Origin: Brenneria corticis
Lineage (GTDB): Bacteria > Pseudomonadota > Gammaproteobacteria > Enterobacterales > Enterobacteriaceae
Length of the DNA: 64,000 nucleotides
Reading direction: 5' to 3'
Assembly (NCBI RefSeq): GCF_003115855.1
Contig: NZ_KZ819085.1
Coordinates: forward strand, 62,001-126,000
Below the pieces are notes generated by a model. That model worked only from the letters and a program-made list of their open reading frames with translations. It had not been told where the DNA came from and did not search any database. Position numbers and translations under genes: made by a program. Position 1 is the stretch's first letter. Each line of letters opens with the position of its first letter. Shown here in pieces: positions 24,478 through 34,400 of the stretch.

Positions 24478-26049
24478 ATGAAGATACTCTCTGATTCACT
24501 GCTGGGCCGGTTACAGTCATTTTCCAAAGCCATGATGGGGCCGGTGCTGTTTTTACCCGTTATCGGCCTGATTCTGGCCCTCAGTTCCATTCTCTCCAAC
24601 CCCTCGTTGTTTTCTTCTGCGCCGCTGGAGCAGGTCGGAAAACTGCTTGGCGATACCTTCTGGCCGCTGTTTGGCAATCTGGGACTGATTTTCGCCGTCG
24701 GTATCGCCTACGGTATGGCGAAAAGCAATAAGAGTGAAGCGGCTCTGGTGGCGCTGATGTGCTTCATCATGTTCCTCGGCGCCAATGCTTCCTTTCTGGA
24801 GCTGAGCGGCCGGGTGGCGGAAAAGGTCAATGGCGAATATTTCGGCACCGGACAAACGGAGACCCTCGGTTTTCATGTGATCGATATGGGGATCTTTCTG
24901 GGCTTGATTCTGGGCGTGACCGTCGCCTGGGTGTATAACCGGCTGGCGCAAAAGGAGCTGGGCGGCATCTGGTCGGTATATGGCGGCGCCAAACTGGTGC
25001 TGATCGCCATGACGCCGATTATTCTGGCGTACGCCATCGCGTTCAGCTATCTGTGGCCCGTCGTGGCGCAGGGCATCAGTTCGCTTACCGGGTTTATGAA
25101 AACCGCCGGGGCGAGCGGGGTTTTCGTTTATGGCTTCTTTGAGAAATTCCTGATCCCCACCGGGCTGCACCATTTCATCTGGTCGCCGTTTCAGTTGACC
25201 GCCATCGGCGGCACGCTATTCGCCAATGGCGAATCCGTCTCCGGTTCTCAGGCGATTTTTCTCGCTTATATGCGTGACCCCACGCTTTCGCCGTTGATGG
25301 ATCCGGCGTTGCGCTTCTCGCAGCAGGGGATGGTGACCATTTTCGGGCTTTCCGGCGCGGCGCTGGCGTTTTACCGCACCGCGAAACCGGAAAAACGGCT
25401 TCAGGCCAAGGCGATCCTTATCCCGGCGATGATGACCTCCATTCTGGTCGGCATCACCGAGCCGATAGAGTTCACTTTCCTGTTTATCTCTCCGCTGCTG
25501 TGGGTGATCCACGCAGTGCTGACGGCGCTGAGCCAGGTGGCGTGTTATCTGCTGGATGTGCGCCCCTGGGGGGCGAGCGGATTGGTTGAGTTTGTGGCCT
25601 ACAACCTGCCGTTGCCGGCGTCGCTCACGCGCTGGCCGCTGTGGATCGCCATCGGCCTGGTACAGTTCGGCGTGTATTACGTGGTTTTCAAAACCCTGGT
25701 GACCCGGCTCAACCTGAAAACGCCCGGCCGTGAAGATGATGACGCGGTAAGGCTCTATTCAAAACAGGAGTACCGGGAGCAGCAGGAAAAAATGCGGGAA
25801 GCGTCGTTGGCGGCTGATGTGGTCGATGCGCTGGGCGGCGCGGCGAATATTCTGGCGGTGGATAACTGCTTTACGCGTCTGCGCGTGGAGCTGAAAGAGA
25901 GCGCGTTGCTGGATGAGGCGGCGCTAAAGACGGGCGGCGCGAAGGGCGTGATCCGCCACGGCAATAACGTTCAGGTGATTTATGGTGTTCATGTCGGCAC
26001 CATCCGCCGGCAGGTGGAAGATCGCCTGCTGGCGGATACCAGACGGTGA
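24478..26049 (+). CDS. PTS transporter subunit IICB, alpha-glucoside/maltose type
   Basis: This 523-residue fused PTS permease has an N-terminal IIC domain of the glucose-glucoside superfamily (about residues 1-420; FLPVIGLILALSS, HHFIWSPF and the GITEPIEFTFLF motif). A C-terminal IIB domain (about 445-520) carries the phosphorylated Cys in VDNCFTRLRVEL. No IIA domain is attached, so the general glucose IIA (Crr) probably supplies phosphate. It forms an operon with a GH4 glycosidase, like glv, agl and pal loci for alpha-glucosides. The ATG at 24478 follows GAGGA; an upstream in-frame ATG adds 27 residues without homology. Confidence 0.9.
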   Translation: MKILSDSLLGRLQSFSKAMMGPVLFLPVIGLILALSSILSNPSLFSSAPLEQVGKLLGDTFWPLFGNLGLIFAVGIAYGMAKSNKSEAALVALMCFIMFLGANASFLELSGRVAEKVNGEYFGTGQTETLGFHVIDMGIFLGLILGVTVAWVYNRLAQKELGGIWSVYGGAKLVLIAMTPIILAYAIAFSYLWPVVAQGISSLTGFMKTAGASGVFVYGFFEKFLIPTGLHHFIWSPFQLTAIGGTLFANGESVSGSQAIFLAYMRDPTLSPLMDPALRFSQQGMVTIFGLSGAALAFYRTAKPEKRLQAKAILIPAMMTSILVGITEPIEFTFLFISPLLWVIHAVLTALSQVACYLLDVRPWGASGLVEFVAYNLPLPASLTRWPLWIAIGLVQFGVYYVVFKTLVTRLNLKTPGREDDDAVRLYSKQEYREQQEKMREASLAADVVDALGGAANILAVDNCFTRLRVELKESALLDEAALKTGGAKGVIRHGNNVQVIYGVHVGTIRRQVEDRLLADTRR

Positions 26050-26061
26050 AAGGAAAGAGAG

Positions 26062-27444
26062 ATGAAATTAACGGTATTGGGCGGGGGCGGCGTACGCTCC
26101 CCCTTCCTGGCAAAATCCATTGCTTATCATGCGCATCGCATTGGAGTCAGCGACGTCGTATTTATGGATACGGACGAAACCAAACTGGCGATTTACGGCG
26201 AGATTGCCCGCGAGGTGTTTCAGCGTATCCGTCCCGATGTCCGCTTCAGCCTGAGTAGCGACGCGCGCGCGGCGCTGACGGGAGCGAACTCGATTATCAC
26301 CACGCTGCGCGTCGGCGGCGAGCAGGGGCGCGTGCTTGATGAACGCATCGCGCTCGACCATCAGGTATTGGGACAGGAAACCACCGGCGCCGGCGGTTTC
26401 GCCATGGCGCTGCGCTCCATCCCGGTGATTGTCGATTACTGCCGGCTGATTGAAGAGGTGGCGGCGCCGGATGCGGTCTTGTTCAACTTCACCAATCCGT
26501 CCGGCATGGTGACCGAGGCGATTTTGAAATCCGGTTTTCAGCGCCGGGTGTACGGTATTTGCGATGCCCCCAGCGAACTGATCGGCGAGTTGGCCGTTTT
26601 GCTGGGGTGTGAGGCGAAGGATCTCAAGGTGGATTGCTACGGCCTGAATCACCTTTCCTGGTTCCATAACGTGCGGCTGCGCGGCGCGGACGTGACCGCG
26701 CGTCTGCTGGCGGACCCGCGTCTTTATCGCGAAAGCGGCATGAAATATTTCTCGCCGGAGCTGGTGGCGCTGAATCATAACCAACTGCTGAATGAGTATC
26801 TGTATTACTATTATTACCGCGAAGAGGCGCTGGAGGCGATTCTCGCGGCCGGAGAGACGCGCGGCGAGCAAATCGCCGTCATCAATCAGGCGATGCTGCG
26901 CGAGCTGTCGGCGTTGGATGTCACCGCCAACCCGGAACGCGCTTTCGATGTCTGGCTGGCGCACTATCTGACGCGCGAAAACAGCTATATGCAGCGCGAG
27001 TCGAATCAGGGCAAGGCGCACGTGCGGCAGCCGATAACATTACGACAGTTCATTGAACAGCCGGACAGCGGCGGCTATGCCGGGGTCGCCATCGATATTC
27101 TGGAAGCGGTCGGCAGCGGGCAAAACAAGCGGGTGGTGGTTTCCCAGGCGAATCGCGGCGCGCTTGATTTCCTTCATGACGACGATGTGATCGAAATCAG
27201 CTGTGAACTGGGGCGTGACGGCCTGCAAGCGATTGAGGTCGGCGAGGTGCCGGAAACCCAGCGCAATCTGATCGGCAAAGTCAAAGAGTATGAACGGCTG
27301 GCGGTGGAGGCGATACTCACGCGCGACCGGCATCTGGCGGTAAAGGCGCTGATGGTGCATCCGCTGGTCAACTCCTATTCGCTGGCGCGCAAGCTGGTGG
27401 CGGCGTATCTGAAGGCGCACCGGGATTATTGCGCCGGCTGGTGA
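26062..27444 (+). CDS. Family 4 6-phospho-glucosidase (NAD- and metal-dependent)
   Basis: This 460-residue GH4 enzyme hydrolyses a 6-phospho-glycoside made by the adjacent PTS, using NAD+ and a divalent metal by a redox-elimination route. It has the NAD Rossmann start KLTVLGGGGVRSPF, FNFTNPSGMVTEA, the active-site Cys in YGICDAPSELIG and the metal histidine in CYGLNHLSWF. Known 6-phospho-alpha-glucosidases read CDMP and 6-phospho-beta-glucosidases CN(V/I)P. Here it is CDAP, nearer the alpha type but not identical, so anomer and substrate remain open. It starts 12 bases after the PTS gene. Confidence 0.88.
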   Translation: MKLTVLGGGGVRSPFLAKSIAYHAHRIGVSDVVFMDTDETKLAIYGEIAREVFQRIRPDVRFSLSSDARAALTGANSIITTLRVGGEQGRVLDERIALDHQVLGQETTGAGGFAMALRSIPVIVDYCRLIEEVAAPDAVLFNFTNPSGMVTEAILKSGFQRRVYGICDAPSELIGELAVLLGCEAKDLKVDCYGLNHLSWFHNVRLRGADVTARLLADPRLYRESGMKYFSPELVALNHNQLLNEYLYYYYYREEALEAILAAGETRGEQIAVINQAMLRELSALDVTANPERAFDVWLAHYLTRENSYMQRESNQGKAHVRQPITLRQFIEQPDSGGYAGVAIDILEAVGSGQNKRVVVSQANRGALDFLHDDDVIEISCELGRDGLQAIEVGEVPETQRNLIGKVKEYERLAVEAILTRDRHLAVKALMVHPLVNSYSLARKLVAAYLKAHRDYCAGW

Positions 27445-28193
27445 TCGCCGGCGTCCGGGCCGCCCTGATTCAGCCAGGCGCCGATGATCCGCTCGAAGCC
27501 GAGCAGGCAATAGCCGAAGAAGGGGTTGGCGTAGTAAATATCGTCGTCGTATTTTTGGTGATCGTCAAAAATGAACGCCCGTTGCGCCGCCATGGCCAGC
27601 GGGCTGGCGCCGTCGCCGGTGAAGCAGATCAGCGGCAGGTTGATTTTCCGTGTCGCTTCCAGCCATGCCAGCGCTGAATGGCTGCGGCCGGATTTGGAGA
27701 TCACCCACGCACAGTCGAATTGCATCCTGCCTTTCTCTCCCAGAATATCCAGGTCTGGCCATAGCGCCAGATAGCTGTTGATGCCCACCGTCAGGCATTT
27801 ATTGTAGAAATACTGCGCCACCAGCTGCGAGAAACCGCTGCCGTGGATCAGCAGACGCTGATGGCGCAGCCCGTCCAGAAACGCCTCCATGCCGTCCTCC
27901 GGCCGGGTGGTCATAAAGCGGCTGTGATAGAGCCCGGCTGCGACCGCCGGGTGGTCGGCGGTGCTTTTGATCAGGTTGAATTTGATGAAATAGACCAATT
28001 CCAGCCAGCCGCGAAAGCCGAGCTTTTTCGCCAGCCTGACCAGCGTGGAGGGCGAACTGTAACAGGCGGCGGAAACCGCGCGTACGCCGTTTTCAATACA
28101 GCGTTGCGGATGCGTGTAGATATAACCGAGCACGGTCAGTTCGGTTTTCGATAATGGCGTCTGCGGAAATACCGATTGAAAATTGATCATCAT
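27426..28193 (-). CDS. MurR/RpiR-family transcriptional regulator (second)
   Basis: This 255-residue regulator has an N-terminal RpiR helix-turn-helix (about residues 15-75; SSPSTLVRLAKKLGFRGWLELVYFIKFN) and a SIS domain (about 105-230; LLIHGSGFSQLVAQYFYNKCLTVG and CAWVISKSGRSHSALAWLEATR). It probably controls the neighbouring PTS-GH4 operon, responding to the phosphoglucoside or its hydrolysis product. Its 3' end overlaps the GH4 3' end by 19 bases, tail to tail. The start is uncertain: ATGs at 28193 and 28190 fit the family start and a GGA site, while an ATG at 28232 would give 268 residues. Confidence 0.87.
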   Translation of the reverse strand: MMINFQSVFPQTPLSKTELTVLGYIYTHPQRCIENGVRAVSAACYSSPSTLVRLAKKLGFRGWLELVYFIKFNLIKSTADHPAVAAGLYHSRFMTTRPEDGMEAFLDGLRHQRLLIHGSGFSQLVAQYFYNKCLTVGINSYLALWPDLDILGEKGRMQFDCAWVISKSGRSHSALAWLEATRKINLPLICFTGDGASPLAMAAQRAFIFDDHQKYDDDIYYANPFFGYCLLGFERIIGAWLNQGGPDAGDHQPAQ

Positions 28194-28320
28194 CTTAAAA
28201 TCCGGCGACGGGAAAAGATGAGTATACCGCATGTGCTATAACTGAGACTGACATTAGACGATGAGCGCCGTCCTGTGCGGAGGTGTCAGGCATTTCAGGC
28301 GGGATGGTTAAGGAGAAATA

Positions 28321-28740
28321 ATGCATCAAGGCCATTGTTTATGCGGCGGAGTGACAATCTCCACCGCGCATCCGGTAACCGAGGTGACGGCCTGTCACTG
28401 CGGCATGTGCCAGAAATGGGGCGGCGGGCCTTTTATGTCCGTTGATTGCAAAGATGATATCAGCATAGAAGGTGAGGAAAATATTACCCTGTATCGCTCT
28501 TCCGATTGGGCTGAACGGGCATTCTGCAAGGTCTGTGGTTCACACCTGTTTTATAAGCTTCTCTCTCCCGCAACCTATTTTGTCCCCGCGGCTCTGTTTG
28601 ACGATCGGAGCGGGCAGGAGTTTGTGGCGCAAATATATATCGACAATAAGCCCCCATACTACTCTTTCTCGCAGTCCACGCCGTTATTAACGGAACAGGA
28701 CGTTATTGATTCACTGAATGAGCAGAGCGTGTCGTCATAA
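28321..28740 (+). CDS. GFA-family (glutathione-dependent formaldehyde-activating-like) zinc protein
   Basis: This 139-residue zinc-binding protein has the CENP-V/GFA fold. The paired cysteines of the two zinc sites are Cys6 and Cys8 (HCLCGGV), Cys25, Cys27 and Cys30 (ACHCGMC), and Cys69 and Cys72 (FCKVCGSH). The family was named for glutathione-formaldehyde adduct formation, but most members have no proven reaction. An AAGGAG precedes the ATG. It stands alone between the second RpiR gene and the repeat element. Confidence 0.88.
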   Translation: MHQGHCLCGGVTISTAHPVTEVTACHCGMCQKWGGGPFMSVDCKDDISIEGEENITLYRSSDWAERAFCKVCGSHLFYKLLSPATYFVPAALFDDRSGQEFVAQIYIDNKPPYYSFSQSTPLLTEQDVIDSLNEQSVSS

Positions 28741-28818
28741 ATCCGAGCGCGCGAGGTGTGGGAAGGCTGGGATAAAGGAGAACAGCCGGGCTGGTGGCGC
28801 CCGGCTGTGGATAAAGTA

Positions 28819-29091
28819 TATACCCTAAATAATTCGAGTTGCAGGAAGGCGGCAAGGGAAGGACAAATTCGTCGGGAACGAATTTGACCAGCCAACGGCT
28901 GGCCTCCGGTGAGAGACAGGATGTCTCTCATTTAATCCCGATGAGCTTACACAGGTAAGTGATTCGGGTAACTGACAAATCTGCCTGGAGCAGATTTGAA
29001 CGCTGCTTGCAGCGGCCCCAACGGGGTGAGGCCCACGGATGGGCCGAGTAATGCAGCCAACGCATCTGCAGCTTGAAGTATGACGGGTATA
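28819..29091. repeat. 273-bp MITE-like structured intergenic repeat element
   Basis: The element is bounded by imperfect terminal inverted repeats: TATACCC at 28819 and GGGTATA ending at 29091, matching at about 19 of 25 positions when inverted. Inside lie at least six stem-loops, including 28864-28872 with 28878-28886 (loop CGGGA), 28976-28984 with 28990-28998 (loop CTGGA) and 29001-29006 with 29009-29014. It has no coding capacity of note and sits 11 bases after the budC stop. Elements with such TATACCC ends are, from memory, common in intergenic DNA of several Enterobacterales. They are probably nonautonomous mobile or RNA-structured repeats. Confidence 0.75.
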
Positions 29092-29102
29092 GGGTTAAGC
29101 GA

Positions 29103-29876
29103 TTAACTGAATACCATACCGCCGTCGATCAGCAAGGACTGCCCCGTCATATAGTCGGAGTCGGGGCTTGCCAGATAGGCGACGCAGGCGGCAACGTCTT
29201 CCGGTTCGGAGAGGCGTCCCAGGGTGATGCGTTTGGCAAATTCGGCGGTGCCGTAGCCCGCGGGTTTTCCCGCTGATTCGGAGATTTTACGGTCGATCTC
29301 TTCCCACATCGGCGTTTTTACAATTCCCGGACAGAAGCCGTTCACGGTAATGCCCAGCGGCGCCAGATCGCGCGCGGCGGTTTGCGTCAGACCGCGCACG
29401 GCAAATTTGCTGGAGCTGTATACCGCCAGTTCCGGGTTGCCTACGTGACCCGCCTGAGAACAGGCGTTAATGATTTTTCCGCCGTGGCCGAGGGATTTAA
29501 ACGCCTTGATCGCGGCCTGGATACCCCAGATAACCCCTTTAACATTAATGTTATACACCCGGTCGACAATTTCCGGGGTAATGTCTTCGATAAGCGTGGA
29601 GGGCGCAATCCCGGCGTTGTTAACGATGACGTTGAAGTCGCCGAATTTTTGCTGGGTCTCTGCGACAGCGGCGAAAACCGCGTCCCGATCGGCAACGTCA
29701 GCCTTAAGGGCGATAGCCTGGCCGCCGGCCTGCTCAATTTCTTGCGCCACGTTATGGGCGGTATCCATGTTGTAGTCAACCACGGCGATGGCAAAGCCGT
29801 CTTTCGCCAGTCTAAGCGCAATAGCGCGGCCAATTCCCTGACCTGCGCCAGTAACAAGCGCTACTTTAACCGTCAT
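29103..29876 (-). CDS. budC: (S)-acetoin-forming diacetyl reductase / meso-2,3-butanediol dehydrogenase
   Basis: This short-chain dehydrogenase of 257 residues is very close to Klebsiella BudC. It has the NAD-binding GAGQGIG, NNAG and the catalytic Ser140, Tyr153 and Lys157 (ACSQAGHVGNPELAVYSSSK). It interconverts acetoin and 2,3-butanediol and reduces diacetyl, the final step of butanediol fermentation. The ATG at 29876 follows AGGAG; an in-frame ATG 33 codons upstream is outside the family. budA and budB are not nearby, so the rest of the pathway would be elsewhere. Confidence 0.93.
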   Translation of the reverse strand: MTVKVALVTGAGQGIGRAIALRLAKDGFAIAVVDYNMDTAHNVAQEIEQAGGQAIALKADVADRDAVFAAVAETQQKFGDFNVIVNNAGIAPSTLIEDITPEIVDRVYNINVKGVIWGIQAAIKAFKSLGHGGKIINACSQAGHVGNPELAVYSSSKFAVRGLTQTAARDLAPLGITVNGFCPGIVKTPMWEEIDRKISESAGKPAGYGTAEFAKRITLGRLSEPEDVAACVAYLASPDSDYMTGQSLLIDGGMVFS

Positions 29877-30000
29877 GTTATCTCCTAGTTTTAAATTTCC
29901 ATTAATATCAACGTGCAAGCACGTAACAATGGTAGACGCTAAGCGGGATTTTTCCAGGCGGGATGGGGAATTCACAGAGATTATCGGCGGCGCGCGATGC

Positions 30001-30029
30001 TGCCCGGACCGAAAAGAGCGGTCCGGGCA
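30001..30029 (-). terminator. gltD: Stem-loop at the 3' end of gltBD
   Basis: Bases 30001-30011 pair perfectly with 30019-30029 (11 bp), with a seven-base loop, just after the gltD stop at 30037. No T-run follows on the minus strand, so it may be a stabilising 3' hairpin or a weak terminator. Confidence 0.55.
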
Positions 30030-30036
30030 AGGGGAG

Positions 30037-31455
30037 TCAGACTTCCAGAAAGTCCAAAATGCCTTCTGCCGCTTTGCGCCCTTCGGCGATGGCGGTCACC
30101 ACCAGGTCCGAGCCGCGTACGGCGTCGCCGCCGGCAAAGATTTTCGGGTTGCTGGTCTGGAACGCGTTATCGTTGTTTTCCGGGGCGATGATGCGGCCCT
30201 GGCTATCCAGTTCGACGTCGTGTTCGGCCAGCCAGGCCATCTTGTGGGGGCGGAAGCCGAAAGCCATAATGACCGCATCCGCCTCCAGCACGTGCTCCGA
30301 ACCGGCGACGATTTCAGGACGGCGGCGCCCGTTGGCATCGGGCGCGCCCAACTCGGTGCGCGCCATTCTGACGCCGCACACTTTGCCGGCCTCGTTGATT
30401 TCAATGCTCAGCGGCTGCAGGTTGAATTTGAATTCCACCCCTTCCTCGCGCGAGTTTTTCACCTCGCGCTTGGAGCCCGGCATGTTCTCTTCATCGCGGC
30501 GATAGGCGCAGATAACGTGCGTCGCGCCCTGGCGAATCGAGGTCCGCACGCAGTCCATCGCGGTATCGCCGCCGCCCAGCACCACCACGCGTTTGCCTTG
30601 CATGGTGACGTAAGGCTCTGCGGATGAGGCTTCGAAGCCCATCAGTTGCTTGGTGTTGGCGATCAGAAACGGCAGCGCGTCATAGACGCCCGGCGCCTCT
30701 TCGTTTTCCAGCCCGCCGCGCATGGATTGATAGGTTCCGACGCCGAGGAACACCGAATCGAACTCATCCAGCAGATCTTTCATCTGCACGTCTTTGCCCA
30801 CTTCGGTGTTCAGGCGGAATTCGATGCCCATGCCGCTGAAGATTTCACGGCGCTTGACCATCACTTCTTTTTCCAGCTTGAAAGCCGGGATGCCGAAGGT
30901 CAGCAGGCCGCCGATCTCGGGATGGCGATCGAACACCACCGCCTGTACGCCGTTGCGCGCCAGTACGTCGGCACAGGCCAGGCCGGCGGGGCCGGCGCCG
31001 ATAATCGCCACGCGTTTACCGGTGGATTGAACGCCGGACATATCCGGCTTCCAGCCCATTTCCAGCGCCTTGTCGTTGATATAGCGCTCGATATTGCCGA
31101 TGGTGACCGCGCCGAATTCGTCATTCAGCGTACAGGAGCCTTCGCACAGGCGATCCTGCGGGCACACCCGGCCGCAGACTTCCGGCAGGCTGTTGGTCTG
31201 GTGCGATAGCTCGGCCGCTTCGATAATCCGGCCTTCATTCGCCAGCTTCAGCCAGTTGGGAATATAGTTATGAACCGGGCATTTCCATTCGCAGTAAGGG
31301 TTGCCGCAGGACAGGCAGCGATCGGCCTGCGCCTTGGATTGGCTCTCCGAGAACGGTTCGTAAATTTCAACAAATTCAATTTTACGAATTTTCAGCGGTT
31401 TTTTGGGCGGATCAACGCGCTGTAAATCGATAAATTGATAAACATTCTGACTCAT
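30037..31455 (-). CDS. gltD: Glutamate synthase (NADPH) small subunit
   Basis: The beta subunit of GOGAT (472 residues, as in E. coli) takes electrons from NADPH through FAD and passes them to the large subunit. It has the N-terminal Fe-S ligand region CLSCGNPYCEWKCPVHNYIP and the FAD-binding GAGPAGLACADVLAR. The NADPH-binding segment is VVLGGGDTAMDCVRTSIRQGA, and the C-terminal FAGGDAVRGSDLVVTAIAEGR motif is present. It lies 9 bases downstream of gltB in the same operon. Confidence 0.98.
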   Translation of the reverse strand: MSQNVYQFIDLQRVDPPKKPLKIRKIEFVEIYEPFSESQSKAQADRCLSCGNPYCEWKCPVHNYIPNWLKLANEGRIIEAAELSHQTNSLPEVCGRVCPQDRLCEGSCTLNDEFGAVTIGNIERYINDKALEMGWKPDMSGVQSTGKRVAIIGAGPAGLACADVLARNGVQAVVFDRHPEIGGLLTFGIPAFKLEKEVMVKRREIFSGMGIEFRLNTEVGKDVQMKDLLDEFDSVFLGVGTYQSMRGGLENEEAPGVYDALPFLIANTKQLMGFEASSAEPYVTMQGKRVVVLGGGDTAMDCVRTSIRQGATHVICAYRRDEENMPGSKREVKNSREEGVEFKFNLQPLSIEINEAGKVCGVRMARTELGAPDANGRRRPEIVAGSEHVLEADAVIMAFGFRPHKMAWLAEHDVELDSQGRIIAPENNDNAFQTSNPKIFAGGDAVRGSDLVVTAIAEGRKAAEGILDFLEV

Positions 31456-31464
31456 GATGACCTC

Positions 31465-34400
31465 TTACTGCGCCTGAACCCGCAGCTCGGCTGCGGAACG
31501 ACTACGGTGACCCAACAATGCCTTCACATCACTTGACTTCGGTTTCACCAGAGCAAATTTGGATGCCCAGGCCGGCCAGTTAGCGAGGATCTCTTCTGCG
31601 CGTTGCGAACCGGTATGCTGCACATGCTCGGTAATCAGGCCGCGCAAATGTTCTTCATGAATAGCCAGTTGTTCTACATCCAGCACTTCCACCAGTTCCG
31701 GGTTGACGCGTTTGCGGAATTCGCCGTCCTCGTCAAGAACGTAAGCGAACCCGCCGGTCATGCCCGCGCCAAAGTTGACGCCGGTACGGCCCAGCACGCA
31801 GACGATGCCGCCGGTCATATATTCGCAGCCGTTATCGCCGATGCCTTCCACCACGGTGATGGCGCCGGAGTTGCGTACCGCGAAACGTTCGCCCGCCCGG
31901 CCGGCGGCAAACAGCTTGCCGCCGGTGGCGCCGTACAGACAGGTGTTGCCGATGATGCTGGCTTCATGGCTGCGAAACGCCGAGCCCACCGGAGGACGCA
32001 CGGCGATGCTGCCGCCCGCCATCCCTTTGCCGACGTAGTCGTTGGCGTCGCCGGTCAGCGTCAGTTCGACGCCGCCGGCGTTCCACACGCCGAAGCTCTG
32101 CCCGGCGGTGCCGGAGAAGTAGGCTTTGATCGGATCGCTCGCCAGCCCCTGATCGCCATGCTGCGCGGCAATCGCGCCGGACAGGGTGGCGCCGACGGAA
32201 CGGTCGGTGTTGCGGATGTCAAAGTAGAGCGCTTTGCTCTGCCGCGCTTCCACGTATGGCTGCGCCTGCGCCAACAGCTCCTTGTTCAGCAGCCCCTTGT
32301 CGAACGACGGGTTGCTTTCGGTGCAGTACGGCGTCTTGCCCGGCTGCGGCGTCGCGGTTTGCAGCAGCGGCGACAGATCCAGCTTGTTTTGCTTGGCGGT
32401 GAAGCCGTCCAGCTCCACCAGCAGATCGGTGCGGCCGATCAAATCCACCAGACGGCTTACGCCCAGTTCCGCCATCAGCGTACGGGTTTCGTGCGCGATA
32501 AAGTGGAAGTAGTTGGCGACCAGCTCCGGCAGGCCGTGATAGTGGTCGCGCCGCAGCTTTTCGTCCTGGGTGGCGACGCCGGTGGCGCAGTTGTTCAGGT
32601 GGCAGATGCGCAGGTATTTACAGCCGAGCGCGACCATCGGGCCGGTGCCGAAGCCGAAGCTTTCCGCCCCCAGGATCGCCGCCTTGATGATGTCCAGCCC
32701 GGTTTTCAGACCGCCGTCCACCTGCAGGCGGATTTTGTGGCGCAGGCCGTTGGCCACCAGCGCCTGCTGGGTTTCCACCAGGCCCAGCTCCCACGGACAG
32801 CCGGCGTATTTCACCGAGGTCAGCGGACTGGCGCCGGTGCCGCCGTCGTAACCGGCGATGGTGATCAGGTCGGCATAGGCTTTGGCCACGCCGGTGGCGA
32901 TGGTGCCGACGCCCGGTTCGGAAACCAGCTTGACCGAAATCATGGCTTTCGGGTTGATCTGTTTCAGATCGAAAATCAGCTGCGCCAGGTCTTCGATTGA
33001 ATAGATATCATGGTGCGGCGGCGGTGAAATCAAGGTTACGCCCGGCACCGAGTAGCGCAGTCTGGCGATGTACGGCGTAACCTTATCGCCGGGCAGCTGG
33101 CCGCCTTCGCCGGGCTTGGCGCCCTGCGCCACTTTAATCTGAATCACGTCGGCGTTGACCAGATAGGCCGGGGTGACGCCGAAACGGCCGGACGCCACCT
33201 GTTTGATACGGGAAACCTTGTTGGTGCCGTAGCGCGCCGGATCTTCCCCGCCTTCGCCGGAGTTGGAGAAACCGCCCAGGCCGTTCATGGCCTCGGCCAG
33301 CGACTCGTGGGCTTCGGGACTCAGGGCGCCGATGGACATCGCCGCGGTATCGAAGCGTTTGTACATTTCCGTCGCCGGCTCAACCTCATCGATAGCGATG
33401 GCGGCGCCCGCCTGCGGTTTCAGCGCCAGCAGATCGCGCAGGGTGGCGGGCTGGCGTTGGTTGACCAGGCGGGAATAGTGCTCGTAATCGGCGTAGTCGC
33501 CGCTTTTCACCGCCTTTTGCAGCGTGGTGACCACATCCGGGTTGTAAGCGTGGTATTCGCCGCCGTGGACGAATTTCAGCAGGCCGCCCTGATCCAGCGT
33601 CTTGCGTTTCAGCCAGGCGCGTTTGGACAGGTTCAGCAGATCCTGCTCGAAATCGCTGAAGTTGGCGCCGCCGATGCGGCTGACCACGCCCTGAAAGCAC
33701 AGGGACGAGACGTCCTGATGCAGGCCGACGGCTTCGAACAGCTTGGCGCAGCGGTAGGAGGCGACGGTGGATATGCCCATCTTGGACATGATCTTGTACA
33801 GCCCCTTGTTGATGCCGTTGCGATAGTTGAGCATCACCGCGCGATGCGCTTTTTCAATGGTGTGGTTATCGACCATCTTCGCCAGCGTTTCGTAGGCGAG
33901 ATAAGGGTAAATCGCCGTGGCGCCGAAGCCGAGCAGCACCGCGAAATGGTGCGGATCGCGCGCGCTGGCCGTTTCAACGATGATGTTGGCGTCGCAGCGC
34001 AGGCTTTTCTCCACCAGACGGCGCTGAATGGCGCCGACGGCCATCGGCGCCGGCACCGGCAGGCGCTGCGCGGAGATGCCGCGGTCGGAAAGCACCAGCA
34101 GCACCGCGCCGTCGCGCACCTTGCGCTCCGCCTCGTCGCACAGCTTTTCAACGCTCTGTTGCAGCGTTTGCCGTTGCGGTTCGAACGTCAGGTCCAGCGT
34201 ATCCGCGCGGTAGTGTTGCTGATCCTGCGAGATCAGCTGGGTGAAATCGGAGTAAAGCAGGATCGGCGATTTAAAGCTCAGACGGTGAGCCTGGCCTTCC
34301 GCTTCGCAGAAGACGTTCATTTCCCGACCGATACAGGTGGCCAGCGACATCACATGCGCTTCGCGCAGCGGATCGATGGGCGGGTTGGTCACCTGGGCGA

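Noticed and set aside
28659..28931. Minus-strand ORF of 90 codons across the end of the GFA gene and the repeat
   Set aside because: It overlaps a gene with conserved zinc ligands and a hairpin-rich repeat; composition and lack of a ribosome site argue against coding.
28819..29091. CRISPR array or tandem repeat at the hairpin-rich element
   Set aside because: Repeats are inverted stem-loops of different sequence, not regularly spaced direct repeats with unique spacers.
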